Assembly: GCF_016803395.1 (NCBI RefSeq)
Contig: NZ_JAEVHL010000017.1
Coordinates: 1 to 64,000 of the forward strand
Source of the DNA: Micromonospora tarensis
Lineage (GTDB): Bacteria > Actinomycetota > Actinomycetes > Mycobacteriales > Micromonosporaceae
Direction of reading: 5' to 3'
Length of the DNA stretch: 64,000 bases
A program made the position numbers and the translations under genes. Shown in pieces: positions 17,427-24,219 of the stretch (positions are counted from its first letter, which is position 1; the number at the start of each line of letters is the position of its first letter). The notes below the pieces were generated by a model. That model made no database searches. It was not told the DNA's origin and worked only from the letters and a program-made list of their open reading frames with translations.

Positions 17427-17668
17427 GCCGCCTCGACGAGCCCGTCGACCGGGCCCACGTCGCCCACTCCGCCCGGCTCACCGTCAAGGCGCACGCGGAC
17501 GGTCGGCGCTGCTGCATCGAATGCCCCGGCGACGACTGCGCGCAGGACGCGTGGGCCCGGCGCGCCCTCGGCATGGACCCTCGAACCACCCCGCCCGACG
17601 ACCGGCCGCACCCGACGGCCGGCGGAACAACAACCGAAGGAGAATCATGGAGCAGCTCAAGTTCGTGA
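17423..17668 (+). CDS. Small Cys-containing hypothetical protein
   Basis: An 81-residue protein with a short Cys-rich stretch (CCIECPGDDC) followed by a Pro/Thr-rich tail. The GTG at 17423 overlaps the previous stop as GTGA. Its 3' end overlaps the start of the DUF397 gene by 22 bp. Confidence 0.55.
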   Translation: MSRLDEPVDRAHVAHSARLTVKAHADGRRCCIECPGDDCAQDAWARRALGMDPRTTPPDDRPHPTAGGTTTEGESWSSSSS

Positions 17669-17835
17669 AGCCCAACCGGTGCGACAACAGCGGCCCGAAC
17701 TGCCTGGAGATCGCCATCGACAAGGACAACAGCCGGATCCTCCGGAACTCGCGGCGGCCGGAGACGCAGATCGTCGTCGACGCTGACGAGTGGGCGGCGT
17801 TCGCTGACTCGCTCCGCGCTGGCCAGACCTTCTGA
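17647..17835 (+). CDS. DUF397 domain protein
   Basis: A 62-residue protein. KPNRCDNSGPNCLEIAID and the C-terminal DADEWAAFADSLRAGQTF are the two halves of DUF397. Such proteins are usual partners of XRE regulators with helical C-termini in actinobacteria and are thought to antagonise or co-regulate them; the XRE gene 850 bp upstream fits. GAAGGAGA lies just before the ATG. Confidence 0.85.
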   Translation: MEQLKFVKPNRCDNSGPNCLEIAIDKDNSRILRNSRRPETQIVVDADEWAAFADSLRAGQTF

Positions 17836-17842
17836 CCGGAGC

Positions 17843-18085
17843 ATGAACGAGGGGCCGGCCGCCAGTTCGGGGCCGGCCTCTCACGCGTCCCCGTCGACGT
17901 GCCTTGGCTGCATGCCCCGGATCCTCGCCACCTCCACGCACACCTGCGGCGGGGACCGCATCCCGTCCGACGAGCTCGGCTGGTACTGCGTCTGCCCCGA
18001 GCCGGAGTGCCAGCGCCGGCAGAACGGAATCTGGCCGACCGACCGAGCCGTCGAGCGACACCGGCGGGCCCGGCCCCGCTCGTGA
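17843..18085 (+). CDS. Small Cys-rich hypothetical protein
   Basis: An 80-residue protein with CLGCMPR, a further Cys in HTCGGD, and CVCPEPEC, a plausible single zinc site. It starts eight bases after the DUF397 stop behind a weak GGAG. Its function is unknown. Confidence 0.5.
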   Translation: MNEGPAASSGPASHASPSTCLGCMPRILATSTHTCGGDRIPSDELGWYCVCPEPECQRRQNGIWPTDRAVERHRRARPRS

Positions 18086-18101
18086 TCTAGCAGCGGCCCC
18101 G

Positions 18102-18317
18102 CTACTGCTCGGGCTCACCGGCCTTGGCCATGACCGCACTGCGCCGCAGCTGGTACGCGCCCCGGGTCGACAGCGGTTTGTACCGCCACCCGGTTCCCTC
18201 CGCGCCCCACTCCCGCAGCCGCTGATCCTCGTCCTGCAGGGACCGCTGCACGGTGCGCGCGGATATCTCCAGCAGCTCGGCCGCCTCCGCCGGGCTTATC
18301 CACACGCTGCCGCTCAA
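18102..18317 (-). CDS. Small helix-turn-helix protein
   Basis: A 71-residue DNA-binding protein, too short to have a sensor domain. WISPAEAAELLEISARTVQRSL is an excisionase/MerR-like helix-turn-helix and the rest is basic. TTG 18317 is preferred because AGGGGGCG lies just upstream; GTG 18305 is the alternative. It is divergent from the DUF2637 gene and may bind the 9-bp repeats between them. Confidence 0.6.
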   Translation of the reverse strand: MSGSVWISPAEAAELLEISARTVQRSLQDEDQRLREWGAEGTGWRYKPLSTRGAYQLRRSAVMAKAGEPEQ

Positions 18318-18400
18318 CGCACGCCCCCTGCTCGTCTCATCTGGGGATGATCTCACGCCAGACACGCCGGCAGAAGCCACAGCGACACACGGTGACCCTA

Positions 18401-18436
18401 ACGCCAGTTGCGCCAAGAGCGCCAACAGCGTCAAGA
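18401..18436. repeat. Four imperfect 9-bp tandem repeats before the DUF2637 gene
   Basis: ACGCCAGTT, GCGCCAAGA, GCGCCAACA and GCGTCAAGA follow each other without gaps and end at the A of the ATG at 18436. The regular spacing suggests a regulator-binding array (iterons) overlapping the promoter or the start of translation. Confidence 0.55.
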
Positions 18437-19308
18437 TGGACACCATGACCGCCCCCGCCGTCAATGGCACCAAGTACCCTCCGGCCGTCGACGCCCTGCT
18501 GCCACAGGCCCGGGCACTCGTCGACGAACTCGGCGAGGTCCCGTCACGGAACCGCCTGATGCGCGAGTACAAGATCGGTGCACCGAAGGCCGACGAGCTT
18601 CGCGACCTACTGATGACCCCACCCACTGAGCCGGCCGCCGACGTCGAGGAAGAGCCGATCGACCCGTGGGACAACGCCCAGCCGATCGACCCCGAACCCG
18701 CCCCGACACCCGCCGGGTCCGACGAACCCGGGTCGGTCACTGAGGACGCCGACCCGCCAACGGCCGACCCGGAGGACGAGGACCGCCCGCGCCGCCGATG
18801 GTTCCGGCGCCGGAAGTCGGCCGAAGCGTCGCCGCAGGTCCCGACCCCCGGACACCCGGGTAAGCCGGCCGCCGTCGCACCGGCACCCGCCGGGACCGCC
18901 GAGCGGAAATCGCTCGTACGGATCCGCTGGGGCGTGCGCCTGGTCCTGACCCTCGGGGTTGCCGCGAGCATCGCCGGGAACGTGCTGCACGCCCAGGACA
19001 GGCTCATCAGTCAGGTCATCTCGGCGTGGTCGCCGCTGGCGCTGCTGCTGACGATCGAGCTGATCTCCCGGGTGCCGGTCCACTCCCGTCGGCTGGCCGT
19101 GGGCCGGTGGGCGGCGACCGCGCTGATCGCCGGTATCGCGGCCTGGGTGTCGTACTGGCACATGGCGGCCGTCGCGTCCCGGTACGGGGAGACGAACGGG
19201 TCTCAGTACCTACTGCCGCTGTCCGTCGACGGCCTGGTGGTCGTCGCCTCGATCTGCCTCGTGGAACTGGGTGGCCGGATCGCCACCGCAACCAAGCACG
19301 ACAAGTAG
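18436..19308 (+). CDS. DUF2637 membrane protein
   Basis: A 290-residue protein. The N-terminal part (residues 1-60) looks like a small helical DNA-binding or adaptor region (SRNRLMREYKIGAPKADELR). An acidic, Pro-rich linker follows, then about four transmembrane helices from residue 155, including VRLVLTLGVAASIAGNVLHA and SPLALLLTIELISRVPVH, the DUF2637 signature. The family is common in actinomycete integrative conjugative elements and plasmids next to spread (Spd) genes. No FtsK/TraB translocase is present here. ATG 18445 is a possible alternative start. Confidence 0.75.
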   Translation: MDTMTAPAVNGTKYPPAVDALLPQARALVDELGEVPSRNRLMREYKIGAPKADELRDLLMTPPTEPAADVEEEPIDPWDNAQPIDPEPAPTPAGSDEPGSVTEDADPPTADPEDEDRPRRRWFRRRKSAEASPQVPTPGHPGKPAAVAPAPAGTAERKSLVRIRWGVRLVLTLGVAASIAGNVLHAQDRLISQVISAWSPLALLLTIELISRVPVHSRRLAVGRWAATALIAGIAAWVSYWHMAAVASRYGETNGSQYLLPLSVDGLVVVASICLVELGGRIATATKHDK

Positions 19309-19380
19309 CCCCCGGGGCGCGGCCTACGCCTGGACAGCCAGCCGCGCCCCGGGACCCTCCCCGAAAGGAAGGCACCCATC

Positions 19381-19725
19381 ATGACGACAATCCACCAGAT
19401 ACGCGGGAAGGTGCCCGCTGACTCGCCGCTCCGGGCACTCGCGGGCAAGACCGTGACCGCGCCCGCGGGCACCCCCTCGGAGGTAGCCGCGAGGGTCACC
19501 GAGATGCGCCTCGCCCGGATCGACCCGGTCATCCTGGCCGCCCGGCACATCCCGTGGACGCCGATCGTGCTCGCCGGCGCGGGCGCGGTGCTCGTCGACG
19601 TCGCCGTGATCCTCGCGGCCATCCTCGGCGGTCACAACCTGATCGCGTGGACGGCCGCCGGCGTCGGCCTGGTGCTCGGTCTGCTGCTGCTGGTGGCGTG
19701 CATCCACCTGCAGATGGACCGCTGA
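19381..19725 (+). CDS. Small two-helix membrane protein
   Basis: A 114-residue protein with a soluble N-terminus (HQIRGKVPADSPLRALAGK) and two C-terminal hydrophobic helices separated by a short GGHN turn. It resembles the small Spd-like membrane proteins of conjugative elements in size and layout only. The ATG follows GAAAGGAAGG. The next gene starts inside its stop codon. Confidence 0.6.
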   Translation: MTTIHQIRGKVPADSPLRALAGKTVTAPAGTPSEVAARVTEMRLARIDPVILAARHIPWTPIVLAGAGAVLVDVAVILAAILGGHNLIAWTAAGVGLVLGLLLLVACIHLQMDR

Positions 19726-19958
19726 TGGTCACCCAGCAGTACCGCCTGCACATCTACGACGGCACGTACGAGGTGCTGCACGGCCGCCAGCACCTGGTCT
19801 TCATCGACTTGGACGTGCCCGGCTACGAGAGCACCCTCGACCGGCACCTGTGGGCCCTCACTCGGGACGCGCTGGCCGCGAACGAGCCGATGGACGCGCC
19901 GCGCATGGAGGTCCGGGATCCGGCCGGCACGGTGGTGCGGAACTGGACGGCGCACTGA
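19725..19958 (+). CDS. Small hypothetical protein
   Basis: A 77-residue soluble protein (YRLHIYDGTYEVLHGRQHLV) with no recognised domain. The ATG overlaps the preceding TGA by one base (TGATG), and the next gene starts the same way, so it sits in a tightly coupled membrane-protein operon. Confidence 0.65.
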   Translation: MVTQQYRLHIYDGTYEVLHGRQHLVFIDLDVPGYESTLDRHLWALTRDALAANEPMDAPRMEVRDPAGTVVRNWTAH

Positions 19959-20575
19959 TGCTGCTGCTTCACGCACTGCTGGTCGCCGCGCCGACGCCCA
20001 GCCCCTCTCCGTCTCCGTCGTCCGCGCCTGGTGCCGGGTCGGCGGCGGTGCTCGAGCACGCCATGTCGCCGACGACCGTCGCGATTTTGCTGCTGCTGGC
20101 CCTGCTCATCGACTGGATGTCAGTCGGACCGAACTCGCTGCGTGACAGGGTTGCGTTCGTGGTCGCCGTGCCCACGATCCGCGAGGGTTTCGACGGTAGC
20201 CCGCTCGACCAGTGGACTGTCGAGACGCTCAGCAAAATGATCCAGAGCCTGCTCGACTCCACCGGCGGCGCGTACATCGCCGGCGCGAGCATCAACTACA
20301 TCCTCGGCGCGGGCATCGGGTGTCTGTGGATCTACGCGGTCGGCTGCATGTTGCCGATCAAGCTCAGCAAGAGGTTGGGGCGGTTCGCCACCCTCACTTT
20401 CCCGGCGTCCGGGCTGCGCAGGCTCAACGCGCCGTTGTGGTGCGTGGCGATCCTGCTCGGCCTGATGTCCGACCTGCCCGGCGGCCTCGTCGGGGACATC
20501 TCCCGCGCCCTGGTCGACGTGGCGGCGGACCTCGTCGCGCCCCTACCCGAGCTGCTCTTCGGAGGTGGAGAGTGA
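19958..20575 (+). CDS. Hypothetical multi-pass membrane protein
   Basis: A 205-residue protein with a signal-like N-terminus followed by a Pro/Ser run, then hydrophobic helices near residues 40-55, 115-135 and 160-178. I do not recognise a family. Start and stop both overlap neighbours (TGATG and GTGA), placing it in the DUF2637 operon. Confidence 0.65.
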   Translation: MLLLHALLVAAPTPSPSPSPSSAPGAGSAAVLEHAMSPTTVAILLLLALLIDWMSVGPNSLRDRVAFVVAVPTIREGFDGSPLDQWTVETLSKMIQSLLDSTGGAYIAGASINYILGAGIGCLWIYAVGCMLPIKLSKRLGRFATLTFPASGLRRLNAPLWCVAILLGLMSDLPGGLVGDISRALVDVAADLVAPLPELLFGGGE

Positions 20576-21036
20576 CCCCCGCACTGCTGGCCGCGACCAG
20601 CGACCCCGACCGTGGATGGGGCGGGCCGATCGCGCTGCTGATCGCGATCGTCGTGTTCCTGACGGTCATCGGCATTCAGGAGTACATCAACCCGGAGAAC
20701 CCCTCCCCCACCGGGGACCAGGGGAGTGGTGTCACCGCGAACCCCAAGGTCAACTCGGTGTCAGACACCGATGACACCGAGCCTGACACCAGTTGGTGGG
20801 GACGGATCCGCGACGTCGGCGGCCGCCGGGTGCGGGTCGTCGACGAGCCGGTCGACGACGAACTGGACCTGGACCTCGACGACGAGGACGAGCCGGAAAC
20901 GGTGGAGAAAGCCGTCGCCCGGATGGTCGGTGAGCGCCAGTCGTACATGGAGATCGTGCGGCACCTGATGACCGTGCACCGGGTGTCCGAGTCGACAGCG
21001 AAGCGGCGCATCCGCGAGCACCACGAGGCGGTCTGA
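20572..21036 (+). CDS. Membrane-anchored acidic protein with a helical C-terminus
   Basis: A 154-residue protein with one N-terminal transmembrane helix (IALLIAIVVFLTVIGIQEYI), a long linker with an Asp/Glu tract near residues 90-110, and a C-terminal helical region (VARMVGERQSYMEIVRHLM, SESTAKRRIREHH) that looks like a small helix-turn-helix. A DNA-contacting domain tethered to the membrane would suit DNA transfer or partition, but that is conjecture. It closes the operon; a strong terminator follows. Confidence 0.6.
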   Translation: MTPALLAATSDPDRGWGGPIALLIAIVVFLTVIGIQEYINPENPSPTGDQGSGVTANPKVNSVSDTDDTEPDTSWWGRIRDVGGRRVRVVDEPVDDELDLDLDDEDEPETVEKAVARMVGERQSYMEIVRHLMTVHRVSESTAKRRIREHHEAV

Positions 21037-21050
21037 TCCGGGCAGCAATC

Positions 21051-21082
21051 AGCGCCCCCACCCGAACGCGGGTGGGGGCGCT
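21051..21082 (+). terminator. Rho-independent-type hairpin after the DUF2637 operon
   Basis: AGCGCCCCCACCCG at 21051-21064 pairs with CGGGTGGGGGCGCT at 21069-21082, a 14-bp perfect stem with a 4-nt loop and a T-containing tail. Confidence 0.8.
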
Positions 21083-21142
21083 GTTCGTCGGGATCCCGAC
21101 GAATTCGTAGTGTCGTTGCTACTCACCGATACGGTGCCCGGC

Positions 21143-21643
21143 ATGACCCGCACCCACCGACTCCTGCTCACCGCACTGTTGCTCACCGCTGCGCTGGCCG
21201 GCTGCGGAGGCGACCCGGATACGGCCGCCGCCCCGTCGGCGACCCCGGCCACCACGAGCGCTTCGCCGTCGCTCTCGCCGAGCCCGAGCCCACCGCCGAG
21301 TCCGTCGGTGAGCGCGTCGCCGTCGTACAAGCCGAAGCTGGCAACCGTGATGAGCGATGCCGGCGGCAGCTGCGTCTCGAAGGGGCGATGCGGCTACTAC
21401 GTCGCCGGGTCAACCTGCAAGAACGTGGAGTGGTGCAAGAAGGCTCACCTGGTCGAGCCAGGCACGTGGGCGACCGACGGGGGGTCCGGGCCGACGGACT
21501 GCATGTGGGGGTTGTCGAAGGCGCCGGAGTACGGCGTTGACGATGGCGGCTACGCGTCGAGTTACACCGAGGTGGTGGTGCCGAAGGGTGCCATCTTCGA
21601 CACGCACAACTGCGTCAACGATTGGGAGTGGCTGCATCCCTGA
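21143..21643 (+). CDS. Prophage-borne lipoprotein
   Basis: A 166-residue exported lipoprotein. The signal peptide ends in LAGCGG (lipobox Cys), then a Ser/Pro-rich spacer (residues 30-65), then a compact domain with six or seven Cys (GGSCVSKGRCGYYVAG, CKNVEWCKK, later DCMW and NCVNDWEW) that probably form disulfides. It is isolated between two strong terminators, so it is its own unit, typical of a lysogen-expressed cargo gene that alters the host surface or blocks superinfection. That role is inference. Confidence 0.7.
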   Translation: MTRTHRLLLTALLLTAALAGCGGDPDTAAAPSATPATTSASPSLSPSPSPPPSPSVSASPSYKPKLATVMSDAGGSCVSKGRCGYYVAGSTCKNVEWCKKAHLVEPGTWATDGGSGPTDCMWGLSKAPEYGVDDGGYASSYTEVVVPKGAIFDTHNCVNDWEWLHP

Positions 21644-21665
21644 CGGTCCGAGTCCGGACGCAACG

Positions 21666-21703
21666 AAGCGCCCCCGCCGGCCGGGGCCGAGGCGGGGGCG
21701 CTT
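21666..21703. terminator. Hairpin between the lipoprotein gene and the late operon end
   Basis: AAGCGCCCCCGCC at 21666-21678 pairs with GGCGGGGGCGCTT at 21691-21703. It separates the lipoprotein gene (plus) from the converging late operon (minus) and may serve both. Confidence 0.75.
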
Positions 21704-21714
21704 GCTGGTTCGGG

Positions 21715-21948
21715 CTACTGCTCCGCCGTGACCAGGCTCGGCGAGTCGGGCTCGCCGGACACCTTCGCGCTGACCAGCGAGGTCAGCACCGACAGCACGG
21801 CCGCGCCGGAGGCGATGCCGCCGGCGGCCGCCCAGTCCGCCTGCCACGCGTTGAACACCACGTCGGCGCCCCAGTAGAGCAGCAGACCCTGCGCGGCGCT
21901 CTTCACCGCACGCTCGGCGGTGGCCTTCCAGAACTTGCCTGTGAACAC
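21715..21948 (-). CDS. r1t-type holin
   Basis: A 77-residue protein beginning FTGKFWKATAERAVKSAAQG, the usual opening of r1t-like holins, with two short hydrophobic helices around a charged turn (ADWAA). It forms lesions in the cell membrane to release the endolysin. GTG 21948 follows GAGGAGG at good spacing. It is the last gene of the late operon. Confidence 0.8.
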   Translation of the reverse strand: MFTGKFWKATAERAVKSAAQGLLLYWGADVVFNAWQADWAAAGGIASGAAVLSVLTSLVSAKVSGEPDSPSLVTAEQ

Positions 21949-21977
21949 GTGGTACCTCCTCGGGTTACGGTTCTCGG

Positions 21978-22295
21978 GTGGTGCATGTGCCTTCCCTGCC
22001 GGCCAGTGACCGGCTCGTGTTGGCCGGGCTGTCCGGCGTCGCCGGCCGGTACGGCACCGGCAGCGACCGCAACGCGCCGCGCGACCAGGCGGTCGCCGCA
22101 GTGCGTAAGGTGTCGACCGACCCACGGTTGCTGGGTATCCAGGCCGGGGTGGCGCTGGCCGATCCGCAGGGCATCAGCGGGCCGACCGTCGAGCTGCTCC
22201 AGGCCGCCGGCGCGGACATGGAGGTGGCCGCGCAGCACGCGGCCGAGGTGAGGGCGAGGTTCGAGCAGGCCGGGATCCGGTACGACCGGAGTTAG
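21978..22295 (+). CDS. Small hypothetical protein opposite the late operon
   Basis: A 105-residue soluble protein ([36 protein letters not shown]) with no recognised domain. It is the only plus-strand gene within the late block, starts at GTG 21978 next to the divergent holin, and overlaps the collagen-like gene's 3' end by four bases. It could be lysogen-expressed. Confidence 0.5.
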   Translation: MVHVPSLPASDRLVLAGLSGVAGRYGTGSDRNAPRDQAVAAVRKVSTDPRLLGIQAGVALADPQGISGPTVELLQAAGADMEVAAQHAAEVRARFEQAGIRYDRS

Positions 22296-22896
22296 TCGGC
22301 GACGCACGCGGCGATCTGCCGCGCTCCGCCGATGGTGAGTACCGTGACCGTCTCCGGCTTCGTGCCATCCGGGCACTGTGCGCCGGCCGGCCCGGCTTCG
22401 CCCCGCGGCCCCTGCGGTCCCTGCTCACCCTGCGGTCCCTGATCACCGGGCGGCCCGGCCGGACCAGTCGGGCCAGTTGGTCCCGGAGGTCCCGCCGCCC
22501 GGTGGAGCCGGGAGCCCCATCAGTGCCGTTCTCGCCGGCAGCACCGGGCCGGCCGGGAGCACCCGGTGACCCGGACGGTCCGGGCGGGCCGTCGACGCCG
22601 TCGACCCCGTCGAAGCCACGCGGCCCCTGAGGACCCGGCGGTCCGGTGACGGTCTGCGGATCCCGAATGATGTCCTCCGCCGGCGGTGCGACGGGATCCT
22701 GGCCGGAGTCCTGCGCCTGCTGACGCTGCTGATCCAGCGCGCTGGCCAACGCGTCGTTCTGCGCGCGTAGCACGCCGATCTGGTAGGTCGCCCACGCGAT
22801 CATCGACGCGACCACAACCGCGGCGAGGATCGCCGCCCAGTCCCGCCACCTGCCGCGCCGGCGTGCTCGGTGCTCGCCCGTGGTCGTCGTCATCAT
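22292..22896 (-). CDS. Collagen-like membrane-anchored protein, one-base frameshift
   Basis: It starts at ATG 22896 (ATGA overlap with its upstream neighbour) with a basic N-terminus and one transmembrane helix ([16 protein letters not shown]), then Gly-X-Y triplets ([16 protein letters not shown] and on). The triplet pattern breaks at a run of three G (plus-strand CCC at 22491-22493); adding one G restores an unbroken GST-GRR-GPP-GPT series through GEAGPAG to a 30-residue globular tail with two Cys ending at TAA 22292. Probably a virion or surface fibre; collagen-like tracts are frequent in phage tail proteins. Confidence 0.7.
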
Positions 22897-23186
22897 CTTG
22901 GCCCCTGAAGGTTGAAATAGATGGTCACGATCAAGGCGGCGCACGGGAACACGACGGCCGAGATCAGCCACCGGGTGAGGGTTCGCCGCTGCTCTTCGCC
23001 GTCCTTCACCCGCGCTTCGAGCACTCCAACGCGAGTCTCCATCGCCTGGCGTTCGGCGGCGTACACCTCGCGGAGCACGTACGAGTCCATGCGCCGGCTG
23101 ATCTCGGCGAAGTCCTCGTGGAAGTCGCGGCGCATCGCGTCGAGCCGCCGCGCCAGCTCCGCGTTGGTGATGTCATCGCCGGGCAC
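22893..23186 (-). CDS. Small coiled-coil protein with a C-terminal membrane helix
   Basis: A 97-residue protein. Residues 8-70 are strongly helical and coiled-coil-like ([24 protein letters not shown]), and [18 protein letters not shown] near the end is a membrane anchor. Similar small proteins sit beside endolysin and holin genes in actinophages, possibly as a second holin or spanin-like factor; unproven. GTG 23186 follows GGGGAGG. Confidence 0.65.
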   Translation of the reverse strand: MPGDDITNAELARRLDAMRRDFHEDFAEISRRMDSYVLREVYAAERQAMETRVGVLEARVKDGEEQRRTLTRWLISAVVFPCAALIVTIYFNLQGPR

Positions 23187-23217
23187 CGGCGGACCTCCCC
23201 GTGATGGTGATGGTGGG

Positions 23218-24126
23218 TCAGTCGGCCAGGCGGCGGGTCAGCTCGTCGGCCACCTGCTGGGCCATGGTGGGCGGGATAGCGGCCGCGATGGCGGTCGCGT
23301 CGAGCCCGGCCAGAACGCCCGCCACGATCGCCGGCTCGTCGGTGAAGTCCCGGCCGGACAGGGCGGCCACCGCGACGTCCAGCCGAGGCAGAACCCCGGC
23401 GACGTACGCGCCCGACCCGCCGGGGCCTGCCACGAGCGCGAACGCCAGGTCCGCGAGCCGCTGCGCCAGGGGCTCCACCGGACCTGGCTTGCCCGATGCG
23501 TCCTTCACGGCGAAACCGAAGCCGCCCTTGCCGGTGCCCAGCAGCGCGTTCTCGATGCGCTGTAGGCGGGCGCTGTCCTCTGCGCTCATGTCGTCGTCCC
23601 CCTCGATGAGTCCGTGCGTGGTCAGGTAGCGGCGGAATAACGGCCGCTGGTCGCGGCCCGCCTTGATGGCGTCGCGGAAGAAGCTGAAGTGCGTGTGCCA
23701 GCGGTGCGAGCTGTCCCCGGTGGTGCGCTTGCCGAGGCGGTCCCACCGCTTCACCGTGGTGCCGTCGGGGCTGTAGATGATCTCGCGGATGTCCCGGGTG
23801 TCGGCCGCGCCGGCAGCGCACTGGCCCACACACCACAGCGAGAAGCTGGCCAGGGTGTGGGTGCGGTCGCCGGCGCGGACCTCGAACTGGCCGACGTCGA
23901 GCGCCGCCGCGTCGGCGGTCAGGCCGGCCCGGTCCCGGGGCGACTCGCGCACCGAGTAGTCGTCGGCGTCCACCCGGTCGGATCCGCAGTGGTAGCCGCC
24001 CCGGTGGGCCGGGTCGCCGACGATGCCGACCTCGGCCGGCTCCAGGTCGTCCGGGCCGGGCGCGTTGTCGAGGTGGGTGAGGAGCAGGGAGCGGACGGCC
24101 AACAGGTTGCTCGGTGCACGCGTCAT
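23218..24126 (-). CDS. Putative endolysin with metallopeptidase-like N-terminal domain
   Basis: A 302-residue protein. The N-terminal 175 residues carry HRGGYHCGSDRV, DDYSVRESPRDRAGLT and SHRWHTHFSFFRDA, a spread of His/Asp/HxH residues like the zinc site of M15/hedgehog-type DD-peptidases. The C-terminal part (after residue 180) is helical and may bind the wall. Position between the tail genes and the holin supports a lysis role. The ATG follows CCGGAGG. Without a structure match I rate the enzyme class as likely, not proven. Confidence 0.7.
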   Translation of the reverse strand: MTRAPSNLLAVRSLLLTHLDNAPGPDDLEPAEVGIVGDPAHRGGYHCGSDRVDADDYSVRESPRDRAGLTADAAALDVGQFEVRAGDRTHTLASFSLWCVGQCAAGAADTRDIREIIYSPDGTTVKRWDRLGKRTTGDSSHRWHTHFSFFRDAIKAGRDQRPLFRRYLTTHGLIEGDDDMSAEDSARLQRIENALLGTGKGGFGFAVKDASGKPGPVEPLAQRLADLAFALVAGPGGSGAYVAGVLPRLDVAVAALSGRDFTDEPAIVAGVLAGLDATAIAAAIPPTMAQQVADELTRRLAD

Positions 24127-24219
24127 CGAGGTACCTCCGGAAGGACGGCGCCGCCGCAGCCAGGCGAACCCGGCAACGGCGGCGAGGAAGAGAGCACGGC
24201 CGCCAGGCGGCCGGCATGG

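Noticed and set aside
14097..21643. A complete pSAM2-type conjugative element in the left arm
   Set aside because: No FtsK/TraB translocase, Rep or element-specific integrase is present, and the att sites enclose the whole phage instead.
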